From assembly GCA_937980285.1 (NCBI GenBank), contig CALJQI010000228.1, positions 1-9,701 on the forward strand: 9,701 bases of DNA, given 5' to 3'. The position numbers and the translations under genes were made by a program. The DNA comes from an uncultured Gammaproteobacteria bacterium (lineage in GTDB: Bacteria; Pseudomonadota; Gammaproteobacteria; GCA-001735895). The notes below the pieces were generated by a model. It saw only the letters and a program-made list of their open reading frames with translations. It did not search any database and was not told the DNA's origin. Positions within the stretch are counted from its first letter, which is position 1. Each line of letters starts with the position of its first letter. Of the stretch, positions 1-6,698 are shown piece after piece.

Positions 1-246
1 ATAGTTTTCGCGCGAGATTTCGCCATCGGTGGGAATATCGATGCCGCAGTCGATCTGGTCGGCGATCGCCTGCGCCACGCCGCGGGCGATGATATCCTCG
101 GCGTCGGGTCCCAGGTCGGCCATCGCCTTTTCCCACAACGCTGTCGGGTCGGCGGTATCGGGCCCGTCGGGATGGTTGAACCAGTCCGGCAGCCTGACAA
201 AATCGGGCTTCGGATAGGCACCGATACAGGTTGTTTTTATCGTCAT
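1..246 (-). CDS. MetE-like methionine synthase family protein, 5' part only (runs off left edge)
   Basis: The first 82 codons of a leftward gene are present, and the frame is still open at base 1. The protein begins MTIKTTCIGAYPKPDFVRLP and contains the segment GIDIPTDGEISREN at about residues 68-81. This N-terminal pattern (an 'xxIGAYPxP' start, then a 'DG E xxREN' motif in the first barrel strands) is typical of short, stand-alone proteins of the UROD/MetE-like superfamily. These are usually labelled methionine synthase II or 5-methyltetrahydropteroyltriglutamate-homocysteine methyltransferase and are usually about 330-370 residues. The start is well fixed, because a GGAGG ribosome site (complement of 256-260) lies 9 bases upstream of the ATG. 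The zinc-binding and catalytic C-terminal part is outside the window, so the methyl donor and acceptor cannot be judged. The gene is divergent from the phosphonate transporter and may be unrelated to it. Confidence 0.72.
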   Translation of the reverse strand, partial: MTIKTTCIGAYPKPDFVRLPDWFNHPDGPDTADPTALWEKAMADLGPDAEDIIARGVAQAIADQIDCGIDIPTDGEISRENY

Positions 247-306
247 CGCTGTCACCCTCCAGGCAGTCTTGCGCCACTCGTCGTCGATTCGGCCAACCAG
301 TATCGA

Positions 307-350
307 TGACCGCTTTCATCGGCGCAATATACTACCAATTCGAGCGGTCA
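307..350. promoter_or_regulatory. 8 bp inverted repeat, possible operator for the leftward gene
   Basis: TGACCGCT at 307-314 is exactly mirrored by AGCGGTCA at 343-350, with centres about 36 bases apart. The AT-rich sequence between the arms includes AATATA at 326-331, which reads TATATT on the minus strand, a possible -10 box. The right arm overlaps TTGACC on the minus strand (346-351), a possible -35 box, but the 14-base spacing is too short for a standard sigma-70 promoter. A dimeric regulator site is possible. No regulator gene is in the window. Confidence 0.25.
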
Positions 351-504
351 ATGCATAAAACAAATAACAGCGAGCCCAGATATCGGCACAGCCTATATTT
401 CATATCATTATTTACCCATTTTTAACCGGCTTTGTTTAGGGTAGAGTATGCACTCGGTGATGGCGGTCACATCCGGAGATCAAGCTGCGTAATCGTAATC
501 GTCG

Positions 505-536
505 TTGACTAGAACAACAATTCCAGGGCGGATAGA
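505..536 (+). promoter_or_regulatory. Weak candidate promoter for the transporter operon
   Basis: TTGACT at 505-510 is a good -35 hexamer. The best -10-like sequences that follow (CGGATA at 529-534 with an 18-base spacer, or GATAGA at 531-536 with a 20-base spacer) are poor. Transcription would start near 542, shortly before the GGAGG ribosome site at 553-557. Another weak option lies near 421-447. The promoter position is therefore a guess. Confidence 0.2.
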
Positions 537-566
537 GCCCGAAAAAACAACTGGAGGAAATTTGAC

Positions 567-1604
567 ATGCTACCTAGATTTATCAGGAAAAGTTCGCTGC
601 TCGCCTGCACCGCGGCGGTATCGATGCTCGCTTTCGGGCAGGCCGCACAGGCGGTCGATTTGACGGTCTACACCGCGGTCGAAGCCGAGGACCTGGCGCG
701 CTACGCCGAAACTTTTAACAAGGATCATCCCGATATCAACATCAAGTGGGTGCGCGATTCCACCGGTATCGTCACCGCCAAACTGCTTGCCGAAAAGAAT
801 AATCCGCAGGCCGACGTGGTCTGGGGCCTGGCGGCCACCTCGCTGCTGTTGCTGAAGAGCGAAGGCATGCTCGAACCCTACAAGCCCAAGGGCGTGGAAA
901 AGCTCGATAAAAAGTTCGTCGACAAGGGCGCGGTACCTACCTGGGTCGGAATGGACGCCTGGGTAGCCTCGATATGTTACAACACCGTGGAAGCCGCCAA
1001 GCACAACCTGGAACCGCCGAAGACCTGGCGTGATTTACTCAAGCCGATGTACAAGGGTCACCTGATCATGCCCAACCCGAATTCGTCGGGCACCGGTTTC
1101 CTCGACGTCTCCAGCTGGCTGCAGATGTTCGGCAAGGAAAAGGGCGGTTGGGAGTTCATGGATCGCCTGCACAAGAATATCGCGCGCTACACCCACTCGG
1201 GTTCGAAGCCCTGCAAGCTGGCGGCCGCCGGTGAAATTCCGATCGGCATCTCCTTCGCCTTCCGCGGCGCCAAGTCCAAGGCCAAGGGCGCGCCGCTCGA
1301 AATCATCGTACCCGAAGAGGGCGTGGGCTGGGATATGGAAGCCACCGCAATCATCGCCGGCACCAGCAAGCTTGAGGCTGCACAGACGCTGGTTGACTGG
1401 TCGATCACCCGCACGGCCAACGAAATGTACAACACCGGATATGCCGTGGTCGCCATGCCCGGCGTCGCCAAGCCGGTGGAGCACTTCCCGCCCAACCTGC
1501 TGGATAAGATGATCAAGAACGATTTTGAGTTCGCCGCCAACAACCGCAAGGCTATCCTCGCCAAGTGGCTGGAACGCTACGATTCGAAATCCGAAGCCAA
1601 GTAG
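567..1604 (+). CDS. phnS2: 2-aminoethylphosphonate ABC transporter, periplasmic substrate-binding protein
   Basis: This 345-residue periplasmic protein captures the phosphonate and delivers it to the membrane permease. Residues 1-29 form a Sec signal peptide: a basic start (RFIRK), a hydrophobic core and an AQA cleavage site before V30. An LLAC string at 11-14 is too close to the N-terminus to be a convincing lipobox. The mature part is an extracellular solute-binding fold of the iron/polyamine type. It carries segments I recognise from the AEP-binding family (TIGR03261 PhnS2, called AepX in later work): DSTGIVTAKLLAEK at 64-77, DVVWGLAATSLLLL at 83-96, NPNSSGTGFLDVSSWLQMFG at 170-189, THSGSKPCKLAAAGE at 209-223 and GISFAFRGAK at 227-236. 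The serine/threonine/glycine-rich stretches probably bind the phosphonate. An optimal GGAGG site at 553-557 fixes the start. The transporter genes downstream and phnW and pbfA nearby support the assignment. Confidence 0.9.
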   Translation: MLPRFIRKSSLLACTAAVSMLAFGQAAQAVDLTVYTAVEAEDLARYAETFNKDHPDINIKWVRDSTGIVTAKLLAEKNNPQADVVWGLAATSLLLLKSEGMLEPYKPKGVEKLDKKFVDKGAVPTWVGMDAWVASICYNTVEAAKHNLEPPKTWRDLLKPMYKGHLIMPNPNSSGTGFLDVSSWLQMFGKEKGGWEFMDRLHKNIARYTHSGSKPCKLAAAGEIPIGISFAFRGAKSKAKGAPLEIIVPEEGVGWDMEATAIIAGTSKLEAAQTLVDWSITRTANEMYNTGYAVVAMPGVAKPVEHFPPNLLDKMIKNDFEFAANNRKAILAKWLERYDSKSEAK

Positions 1605-1618
1605 GCAAGGCTGACTTG

Positions 1619-1638
1619 CCGGGACCCGCGGGTCCCGG
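1619..1638 (+). terminator. Perfect GC-rich hairpin directly after the binding-protein gene
   Basis: A perfect 20-base palindrome, two 9-base arms CCGGGACCC/GGGTCCCGG around a GC centre, starts 14 bases after the stop codon. A smaller alternative hairpin, GGCAAG/CTTGCC (1604-1609 with 1615-1620), overlaps its left arm and the stop codon. No U-run follows, so it is not a standard intrinsic terminator. It more likely acts as an attenuator or as a 3' stabiliser of the binding-protein message, which would give more of that protein than of ATPase and permease. This is inference from position and structure. Confidence 0.55.
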
Positions 1639-1639
1639 C

Positions 1640-1741
1640 TTATCGGAGTCCTGTCGGGCTCTGCCATTGCAAGATCCCCGCCTACGCGGGGATGACGCAA
1701 TCGAGCATGGATCCCCGTATAGACGGGAATGACTCCGATAA
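1640..1741. repeat. 102 bp MITE-like repeat element with 11 bp terminal inverted repeats
   Basis: TTATCGGAGTC (1640-1650) is exactly mirrored by GACTCCGATAA (1731-1741). Between them are two related hairpins in direct orientation. The first, at 1674-1693, has an 8 bp stem ATCCCCGC/GCGGGGAT and a 4-base loop. The second, at 1711-1730, has stem ATCCCCGT/ACGGGAAT with one G-T pair. Each is followed by GAC, and the unit resembles the widespread proteobacterial 'atCCCCGC...GCGGGgaTGA' dispersed repeats (similar in style to Neisseria dRS3). No reading frame fits it. It interrupts what would otherwise be a compact operon and may add RNA structure between the binding-protein and ATPase cistrons. Confidence 0.6.
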
Positions 1742-1837
1742 ACGGTCGCATTTCCGGCCTGCGCTGATTTCCGGCCAGGCCAATTTCGTGATGCTTCAAA
1801 TGACGGTGTATTTTGCCCGCTAAACTGGTAATCGATC

Positions 1838-2956
1838 ATGACAGTACAGAATAAAGGCGAGCCCGGATCAGCAAAGCCCTATCTGCAGATAGACCGTTTA
1901 ACCAAGAAATTCGGTAATTTTGTCGCGCTCGACAGCGTATCGCTGGAGGTTTACGAGGGCGAATTCATCTGTTTCCTGGGGCCGTCCGGCTGCGGCAAGA
2001 CGACCTTCCTGCGCGCCATCGCCGGGCTCGACATCCAGACTTCCGGCACGGTCATGCAGGACGGCGCCGATATCTCCGCGCTACCGCCGGCGGAGCGCGA
2101 TTTCGGCATCGTGTTTCAATCCTATGCCCTGTTTCCGAACCTGACCGCGGAGAGAAACATCGCCTTCGGGCTGGAAAACCAGAAGGTCGGCAAGTCGGCC
2201 ATCGACAAACGCGTCAACGAATTGCTGGAGCTGGTCGGCTTACCCGACCAGGGCCCCAAGTACCCGGCCCAGTTATCGGGCGGGCAACAGCAGCGTATCG
2301 CGCTGGCGCGCGCGCTGGCGACCTCTCCCGGATTACTGCTGCTCGATGAGCCGCTGTCGGCGCTCGACGCCAAGGTTCGCTCCCATTTGCGCCACGAAAT
2401 GAAAGCCCTGCAACGACGCCTCGGCGTCACCACGGTGATGGTGACCCACGACCAGGAAGAGGCGCTGACCATGGCCGATCGTATCGTGGTCATGAATCAC
2501 GGCGTCATCGAGCAGGTCGGCACCCCGACCCAGATCTACCGCGAACCCGACACCCTGTTCGTCGCCGACTTCATCGGCGCGATGAACCAGGTGAGCGGAC
2601 GGGTCAACAGCGACGACAGGATTACCATCGGCGAATTGAGCTTCAAATCGCGCACTCACGGGCTCGCCAGCGACGCCCCGGTGGTAGCGGCCATCCGCCC
2701 GGAAGACATCGTGCCGCGGGACCCCAGGGATGAATCGGAGGCTGAAAACAGTCTCGAAGTGGAAATCGACGACATGGAGTTCCTCGGTTCCTTCTGGCGC
2801 GTATCGCTGAAGAGCAGCGCCCTCGGCGAGGCCAGCCTGATGGCGGATCTGTCGATCAACGCGACGCGCACGCTGGCGGCCGAGGTCGGCTCGACAATCC
2901 GGGTGGCCCTGCCGGCGGACCGTCTCTGGGTTTTCCCGCCCGCGGGCAGCCTCTAG
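1838..2956 (+). CDS. phnT2: 2-aminoethylphosphonate ABC transporter, ATP-binding protein
   Basis: This 372-residue cytoplasmic ATPase powers the importer. All ABC motifs are intact: Walker A GPSGCGKT (48-55), Q-loop Gln94 in VFQSY, signature LSGGQ (146-150), Walker B LLLLDE ending at Glu171, D-loop SALD (174-177) and the switch His204 in VTHD. After about residue 240 comes a TOBE-type C-terminal domain (for example VVAAIRPEDI at 282-291), as in PotA/FbpC-type import ATPases. The ATPase sequence itself shows only the class. The AEP assignment (TIGR03258, PhnT2/AepV-like) rests on the binding protein upstream and the permease 17 bases downstream. The ATG is the only methionine before the domain begins, and its ribosome site is weak. 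The 233 bp gap before it holds repeats and a hairpin, so its expression may be uncoupled from the binding protein. Confidence 0.88.
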   Translation: MTVQNKGEPGSAKPYLQIDRLTKKFGNFVALDSVSLEVYEGEFICFLGPSGCGKTTFLRAIAGLDIQTSGTVMQDGADISALPPAERDFGIVFQSYALFPNLTAERNIAFGLENQKVGKSAIDKRVNELLELVGLPDQGPKYPAQLSGGQQQRIALARALATSPGLLLLDEPLSALDAKVRSHLRHEMKALQRRLGVTTVMVTHDQEEALTMADRIVVMNHGVIEQVGTPTQIYREPDTLFVADFIGAMNQVSGRVNSDDRITIGELSFKSRTHGLASDAPVVAAIRPEDIVPRDPRDESEAENSLEVEIDDMEFLGSFWRVSLKSSALGEASLMADLSINATRTLAAEVGSTIRVALPADRLWVFPPAGSL

Positions 2957-2973
2957 CCTGGCCGGACCATCCG

Positions 2974-4980
2974 ATGACCGAATTAGCAGACACCGCCCCC
3001 GCCGCGCCGCTGATCAAACCGAAGACCAGCAAGGACGACCGCATCATGGTCGGCTTCATCCTGGTCATCTGCCTGTACCTGCTGATTACGCTCGCCTTTC
3101 CGCTGTACGCGATGCTGTCGAAATCGTTTTCGACCTATGCTTTCGATCTCACCAACTTCGAATTCCAGGTCAACGCCGGAGACGGCTGGAGCGAGCCCTT
3201 CAGCGCGGCCGAGCAAAACGACAAGATACAGAAATTCAAACCCAAAGACCTGGTTACCAGTTCCGACGGCCGCCTGGCGACGACCGAGTTCTTTCCCGAT
3301 TTCAGCTTCCGCAGTCCGACCCTGTACAGGCTGCGGCAGGTCAGGGGCGACACCTCTTTTCTGTTCGGCACCGAGCGAGTCGACGACACCGAGTGGCACG
3401 AGTACAGTTCGAACGATTTCCGGCGTATCGTGATTCGCGCCTCCGGCGACACCGGTCTCGACAACTTTCGAACTTACTTTTCGACGCCGGCGCTGTTTCG
3501 CTCGATCGAAAACTCGCTATTCATTTCTTTCCTCAGCACCATCATCACCGTCAGCCTCGCCTTCGGTTTCGCCTACGCGCTCAACCGCAGCACGATGCGT
3601 TTCAAGGGCCTGTTCAAACTGGTCGCCATGATTCCGATCCTGGTGCCGTCGCTGCTGCCCGGGATCGCGCTGGTTTACCTGTTCGGTAACCAGGGTATGA
3701 TCAAGGGGCTGCTGTTCGGCGAGTCGATTTACGGCCCCATCGGCATCGTCATAGGGTCGGTATTTTTCACCTTCCCGCACGCCCTGATCATCATCACCAC
3801 CGCGCTGGCGATTTCCGATTCGCGCCTGTACGAAGCCGCGACCGCGTTACGCGCCAGCCGTTGGCGCACTTTCTGGACGGTGACCATTCCGGGCGCTCGC
3901 TACGGCCTGATCTCCGCCGCCTTCGTGGTATTCAACCTGGTGATTACCGACTTCGGCCTGCCCAAGGTCATCGGCGGTCAGTACAACATGCTCGCGGTCG
4001 ACATTTACAAGCAGGTCATCGGCCAGCAGAATTTCGAAATGGGCGCGGTGGTTTCGGTGGTGCTGCTGATCCCGGCGCTGCTGGCATTCGGCGTCGACCG
4101 CTACGTGCAAAAGAAGCAGGTAGCGCAACTGTCGGCGCGATCGGTGCCCTATGTACCCAAGCCGCACAGGCAGTTCGACCGCATCTGCCTCGCTTACTGC
4201 TCGCTGGTGGCGGTCTTCATCGTCGGCCTGATCGCCGTCTGCCAGTACGCGGCGCTAATCAAGTTCTGGCCCTACAACCTGTCCCTGAGCCTCGACAACT
4301 ATAATTTCGAGGTCATGGACGGCGGCGGCTGGGATTCGTATACCAACTCGATTCAGCTCGGCTTGTATACCGCGCTGATCGGCACCGTCGTGGTCTTCGT
4401 CGGCGCCTACATGGTGGAAAAGGTCAACGGCTTTTTCACCACGCGCTCGGCATTCCAGTTCCTGGCGATGATGCCGATGGCGATCCCCGGCATGGTGCTC
4501 GGCCTCGCCTATATCTTTTTCTTCAACAATCCCGACAATCCATTGAACGCGATTTACGGCACGCTCGCGATCATGGTGATCTGCACGGTGACTCACTTTT
4601 ACACGGTATCACACCTGACCGCGGTGACCGCGCTGAAACAGATGGACCGCGAGTTCGAAGCGGTCGCGGCTTCGCTGAAACAACCCTTTCAACGGCTGTT
4701 TGCCAGAGTCACGGTGCCGGTGTGCCTGCCGTCGATCCTCGACATTTCGATTTACCTGTTCGTCAACGCGATGACCACGGTGTCGGCGGTCATATTCCTC
4801 TACTCGCCGGATACGACGCTGGCTTCGGTGGCGGTGCTCAACATGGACGACGCCGGCGATATCGCGCCGGCGGCGGCGATGGGCATGATGATTTTTTACA
4901 CCAATGTCGGCGCGCGCCTGATCCATCAGTTCGTTTCGCGCAAGCTGGTGCGCACCACCCAGGCCTGGCGCGGGGGCTAG
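2974..4980 (+). CDS. phnU2: 2-aminoethylphosphonate ABC transporter permease, two fused membrane domains with a large periplasmic insert
   Basis: This 668-residue inner-membrane protein carries both permease halves in one chain, as in FbpB-type and PhnU2/AepW-type (TIGR03262) transporters. Half one has a hydrophobic segment at 25-48, then segments from about 178 to 375. Half two begins with the hydrophobic segment at about 405-428 and continues to about 645. Each half has an ATPase-docking EAA loop: EAATALRASRW (287-297) and EAVAASLKQPF (562-572), both without the usual glycine. VYLFGNQG (234-241) and GFAYALNRS (198-206) match the AEP permease family as I know it. Oddly, the first membrane segment is followed by about 110-120 mostly hydrophilic residues (51-165), where relatives usually have about 20. 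This makes the protein longer than the usual 540-580. The start is 17 bases after the ATPase stop, without a clear ribosome site, which suggests translational coupling. Confidence 0.86.
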   Translation: MTELADTAPAAPLIKPKTSKDDRIMVGFILVICLYLLITLAFPLYAMLSKSFSTYAFDLTNFEFQVNAGDGWSEPFSAAEQNDKIQKFKPKDLVTSSDGRLATTEFFPDFSFRSPTLYRLRQVRGDTSFLFGTERVDDTEWHEYSSNDFRRIVIRASGDTGLDNFRTYFSTPALFRSIENSLFISFLSTIITVSLAFGFAYALNRSTMRFKGLFKLVAMIPILVPSLLPGIALVYLFGNQGMIKGLLFGESIYGPIGIVIGSVFFTFPHALIIITTALAISDSRLYEAATALRASRWRTFWTVTIPGARYGLISAAFVVFNLVITDFGLPKVIGGQYNMLAVDIYKQVIGQQNFEMGAVVSVVLLIPALLAFGVDRYVQKKQVAQLSARSVPYVPKPHRQFDRICLAYCSLVAVFIVGLIAVCQYAALIKFWPYNLSLSLDNYNFEVMDGGGWDSYTNSIQLGLYTALIGTVVVFVGAYMVEKVNGFFTTRSAFQFLAMMPMAIPGMVLGLAYIFFFNNPDNPLNAIYGTLAIMVICTVTHFYTVSHLTAVTALKQMDREFEAVAASLKQPFQRLFARVTVPVCLPSILDISIYLFVNAMTTVSAVIFLYSPDTTLASVAVLNMDDAGDIAPAAAMGMMIFYTNVGARLIHQFVSRKLVRTTQAWRGG

Positions 4981-5100
4981 AATCCATGCCGGCAATTCCC
5001 GCGCGGGCGTCGGCCCCAGGCGCTGGAATGGTGCAACAGTCCTTCATTGACGAGCGCCTGATGGCGGATTACGCCGGCACGACCACGAAGCGCCCGAAGC
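4981..5100. other. 120-base spacer between permease and FAD enzyme genes
   Basis: There is no gene and no convincing promoter here. The only structure noticed is a short palindrome, CCCGCGCGGG, at 4998-5007. The frame leading into the FAD gene is closed by TGA at 5059-5061, so the two proteins are not a read-through fusion even though they share a frame. Confidence 0.5.
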
Positions 5101-6681
5101 ATGACCAAATCCCCGTCATTTGCCCAGCTTGACGGCTTGCAGGTCGACGTCGCCATTATCGGCGCCGGCATCAACGGCGCCAGTGCGGCGCAGCATCTGA
5201 GCGCCGCCGGCTACCGTGTACTGGTCGTCGACCAGGGAGACTTCGCCAATGGCGCCAGCAGCCGTTCGAGCCGGCTGTTACATTGCGGGCTGCGCCACCT
5301 GGCATCCGGGTCGAATTTTCTCGATAGCCTGCTGCGTCCCGGGCGACTGCTGCGTACACTGGCCACCGCGCGCGACGATATGCTGGCGCGTGACGAACTG
5401 GTACGCGATATTCCACAGCGCCTGAAACCGATTCATTTCTGTTTACCGATCTATGCCGACGATAACTATTCGCCGTGGCAAATGGATCTCGCGTTTGCGA
5501 CGCTGCGCGGCTTGAGCCCGCGCGGCGCATCGCTCGACTATCGACGCTACGATCCGCGCAACCTGGACGCCGTTCCGATCGCGGGCTGGCTGCGCGATCG
5601 CGACAGGTTGAAGAGCGTGGCCGTGTTTCGCGAGTACCTGTTCGACTGGCCCGAAAGAATCGCGCTCGACGCGCTGTTCGACGCCCGCCGCCTGGGCGCG
5701 CGGGTGCACAACTATACGCGCGTGGAAAGCCTGCAAGCCCTTGCGCCGCAGCCGGGTTGGCGGCTGTCGCTGCGGCAGACCGACGCGGCGGCAGGCTCGG
5801 CACAGTCGGGTCCCGGTCATACCGCAGGGGTGACGGCGCGGCTGGTTCTAAACCTTGCCGGCGCCTGGGTCGACGGTATCGTGCAAAAGGCCGGGCAGCA
5901 GATCGAACCCATGTGCAGCGGCATCAAGGGCGTGCATATCGCCCTGCGCCTGCCGCGCGAATTCTCCGACTGGGGCCTGTTTGCCTACAACAGCATCGGC
6001 GAGCCGCTTTACTGTTTGCCGGCAAACGGAATGCACTACATCGGTCTGACCCGAACCCCTTTCGAGGGCGATATCGACCAGGTCGCCGCCAGCGACCAGG
6101 AAATCGACTGGATGATCGCGCAAACCAGGCGCTGCCTGCCGCAACTGCCGATCAGCCGCGCCGATATCCTGTTCAGCTGGGCCGGCGTCAATCCTCTGAG
6201 CCGCGATCCTGGTAATCCACTGGGCAGCCGTGAAATCAGGATATACGACCTGGCGTCGGACGGCCTTGCCGACATGCTGGCGTTGACCGGTGGTCCGATC
6301 GTGACCCACCGGCGCGTGGCGCGGCGACTGCTGCGCGCGGTATCGAAACGCCTGCCTCCCTCGACCGCGCCGCGACCGGCAATTTTCCAGCATGAAGACC
6401 ACGCCCCCGAGCAAGACGATGTGCAAATCGAGAGCGCGGCTTTCGGCGTCAGTTACGCGGCGGTCAGGCGCTGCGCGCGCGAAGAACAGTGCGCCAACCT
6501 GGCCGACCTGCTGATGCGCCGGCTCGGCGCCGGCTGGGCCAGCGACCAGGGGCTGGAGCTGGCACGCGCGGTTGCCGAGGCCGCGGCGCCGGAACTTGGC
6601 TGGTCCGAAACTCGCATCGATGACGAGCTGCACGCCTACCGGCAACACCTGAAACTCGCCCGCCGCCGGCCAGAATCTTAG
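5101..6681 (+). CDS. GlpD-like FAD-dependent oxidoreductase of unknown substrate, phosphonate operon member
   Basis: This 526-residue protein has the architecture of FAD-dependent glycerol-3-phosphate dehydrogenase (GlpD). The N-terminal Rossmann motif GAGINGASAA (21-30) is followed by the acidic residue D44, which would bind the FAD ribose. Next come the GlpD hallmark SSRSSRLLHCGLRHL (53-67), a second FAD strand LVLNLAGAWVDGI (248-260) and a helical C-terminal region from about 440. No signal or membrane segment is evident. Substrate-pocket motifs differ from true GlpD. The family's GVRPL reads GVNPL (Asn364), its GGKLTTYR reads GGPIVTHR (Pro399 for Lys) and GGLRYL reads CGLRHL (Cys62, His66). 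From memory, the lost Arg, Lys and Tyr hold the substrate phosphate, so glycerol-3-phosphate is unlikely to be the substrate. Its place after the transporter suggests oxidation of an AEP-related phosphonate, which is inference. The ATG at 5101 is the only possible start after an in-frame stop at 5059-5061, and its ribosome site is poor. Confidence 0.8.
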   Translation: MTKSPSFAQLDGLQVDVAIIGAGINGASAAQHLSAAGYRVLVVDQGDFANGASSRSSRLLHCGLRHLASGSNFLDSLLRPGRLLRTLATARDDMLARDELVRDIPQRLKPIHFCLPIYADDNYSPWQMDLAFATLRGLSPRGASLDYRRYDPRNLDAVPIAGWLRDRDRLKSVAVFREYLFDWPERIALDALFDARRLGARVHNYTRVESLQALAPQPGWRLSLRQTDAAAGSAQSGPGHTAGVTARLVLNLAGAWVDGIVQKAGQQIEPMCSGIKGVHIALRLPREFSDWGLFAYNSIGEPLYCLPANGMHYIGLTRTPFEGDIDQVAASDQEIDWMIAQTRRCLPQLPISRADILFSWAGVNPLSRDPGNPLGSREIRIYDLASDGLADMLALTGGPIVTHRRVARRLLRAVSKRLPPSTAPRPAIFQHEDHAPEQDDVQIESAAFGVSYAAVRRCAREEQCANLADLLMRRLGAGWASDQGLELARAVAEAAAPELGWSETRIDDELHAYRQHLKLARRRPES

Positions 6682-6698
6682 TAAAGCCAAGCGCCTCT

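Larger units (their letters stand above)
247..566. promoter_or_regulatory. Divergent intergenic region between the MetE-like gene and the transporter operon
   Basis: About 320 bases contain no convincing gene. The short open frames here lack ribosome sites and resemble nothing. The stretch from about 325 to 440 is clearly AT-richer than the neighbouring genes, as expected for divergent promoters. It holds an 8 bp inverted repeat (307-314 with 343-350). It must carry the promoters of both flanking genes, but no hexamer pair matches the consensus well. Confidence 0.55.

Noticed and set aside
606..608. Lipoprotein processing of the binding protein at Cys14
   Set aside because: LLAC is too near the N-terminus, the hydrophobic core continues after it, and a clear AQA signal peptidase I site follows at residues 27-29.
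1035..1799. 254-codon open frame on the - strand opposite the binding-protein gene
   Set aside because: It runs through the repeat element and the antisense of a recognised gene. Its N-terminal part is simply translated hairpin repeat.
5848..6690. 280-codon open frame on the - strand opposite the FAD gene
   Set aside because: It is antisense to the GlpD-like gene, with shadow composition and no start signal.
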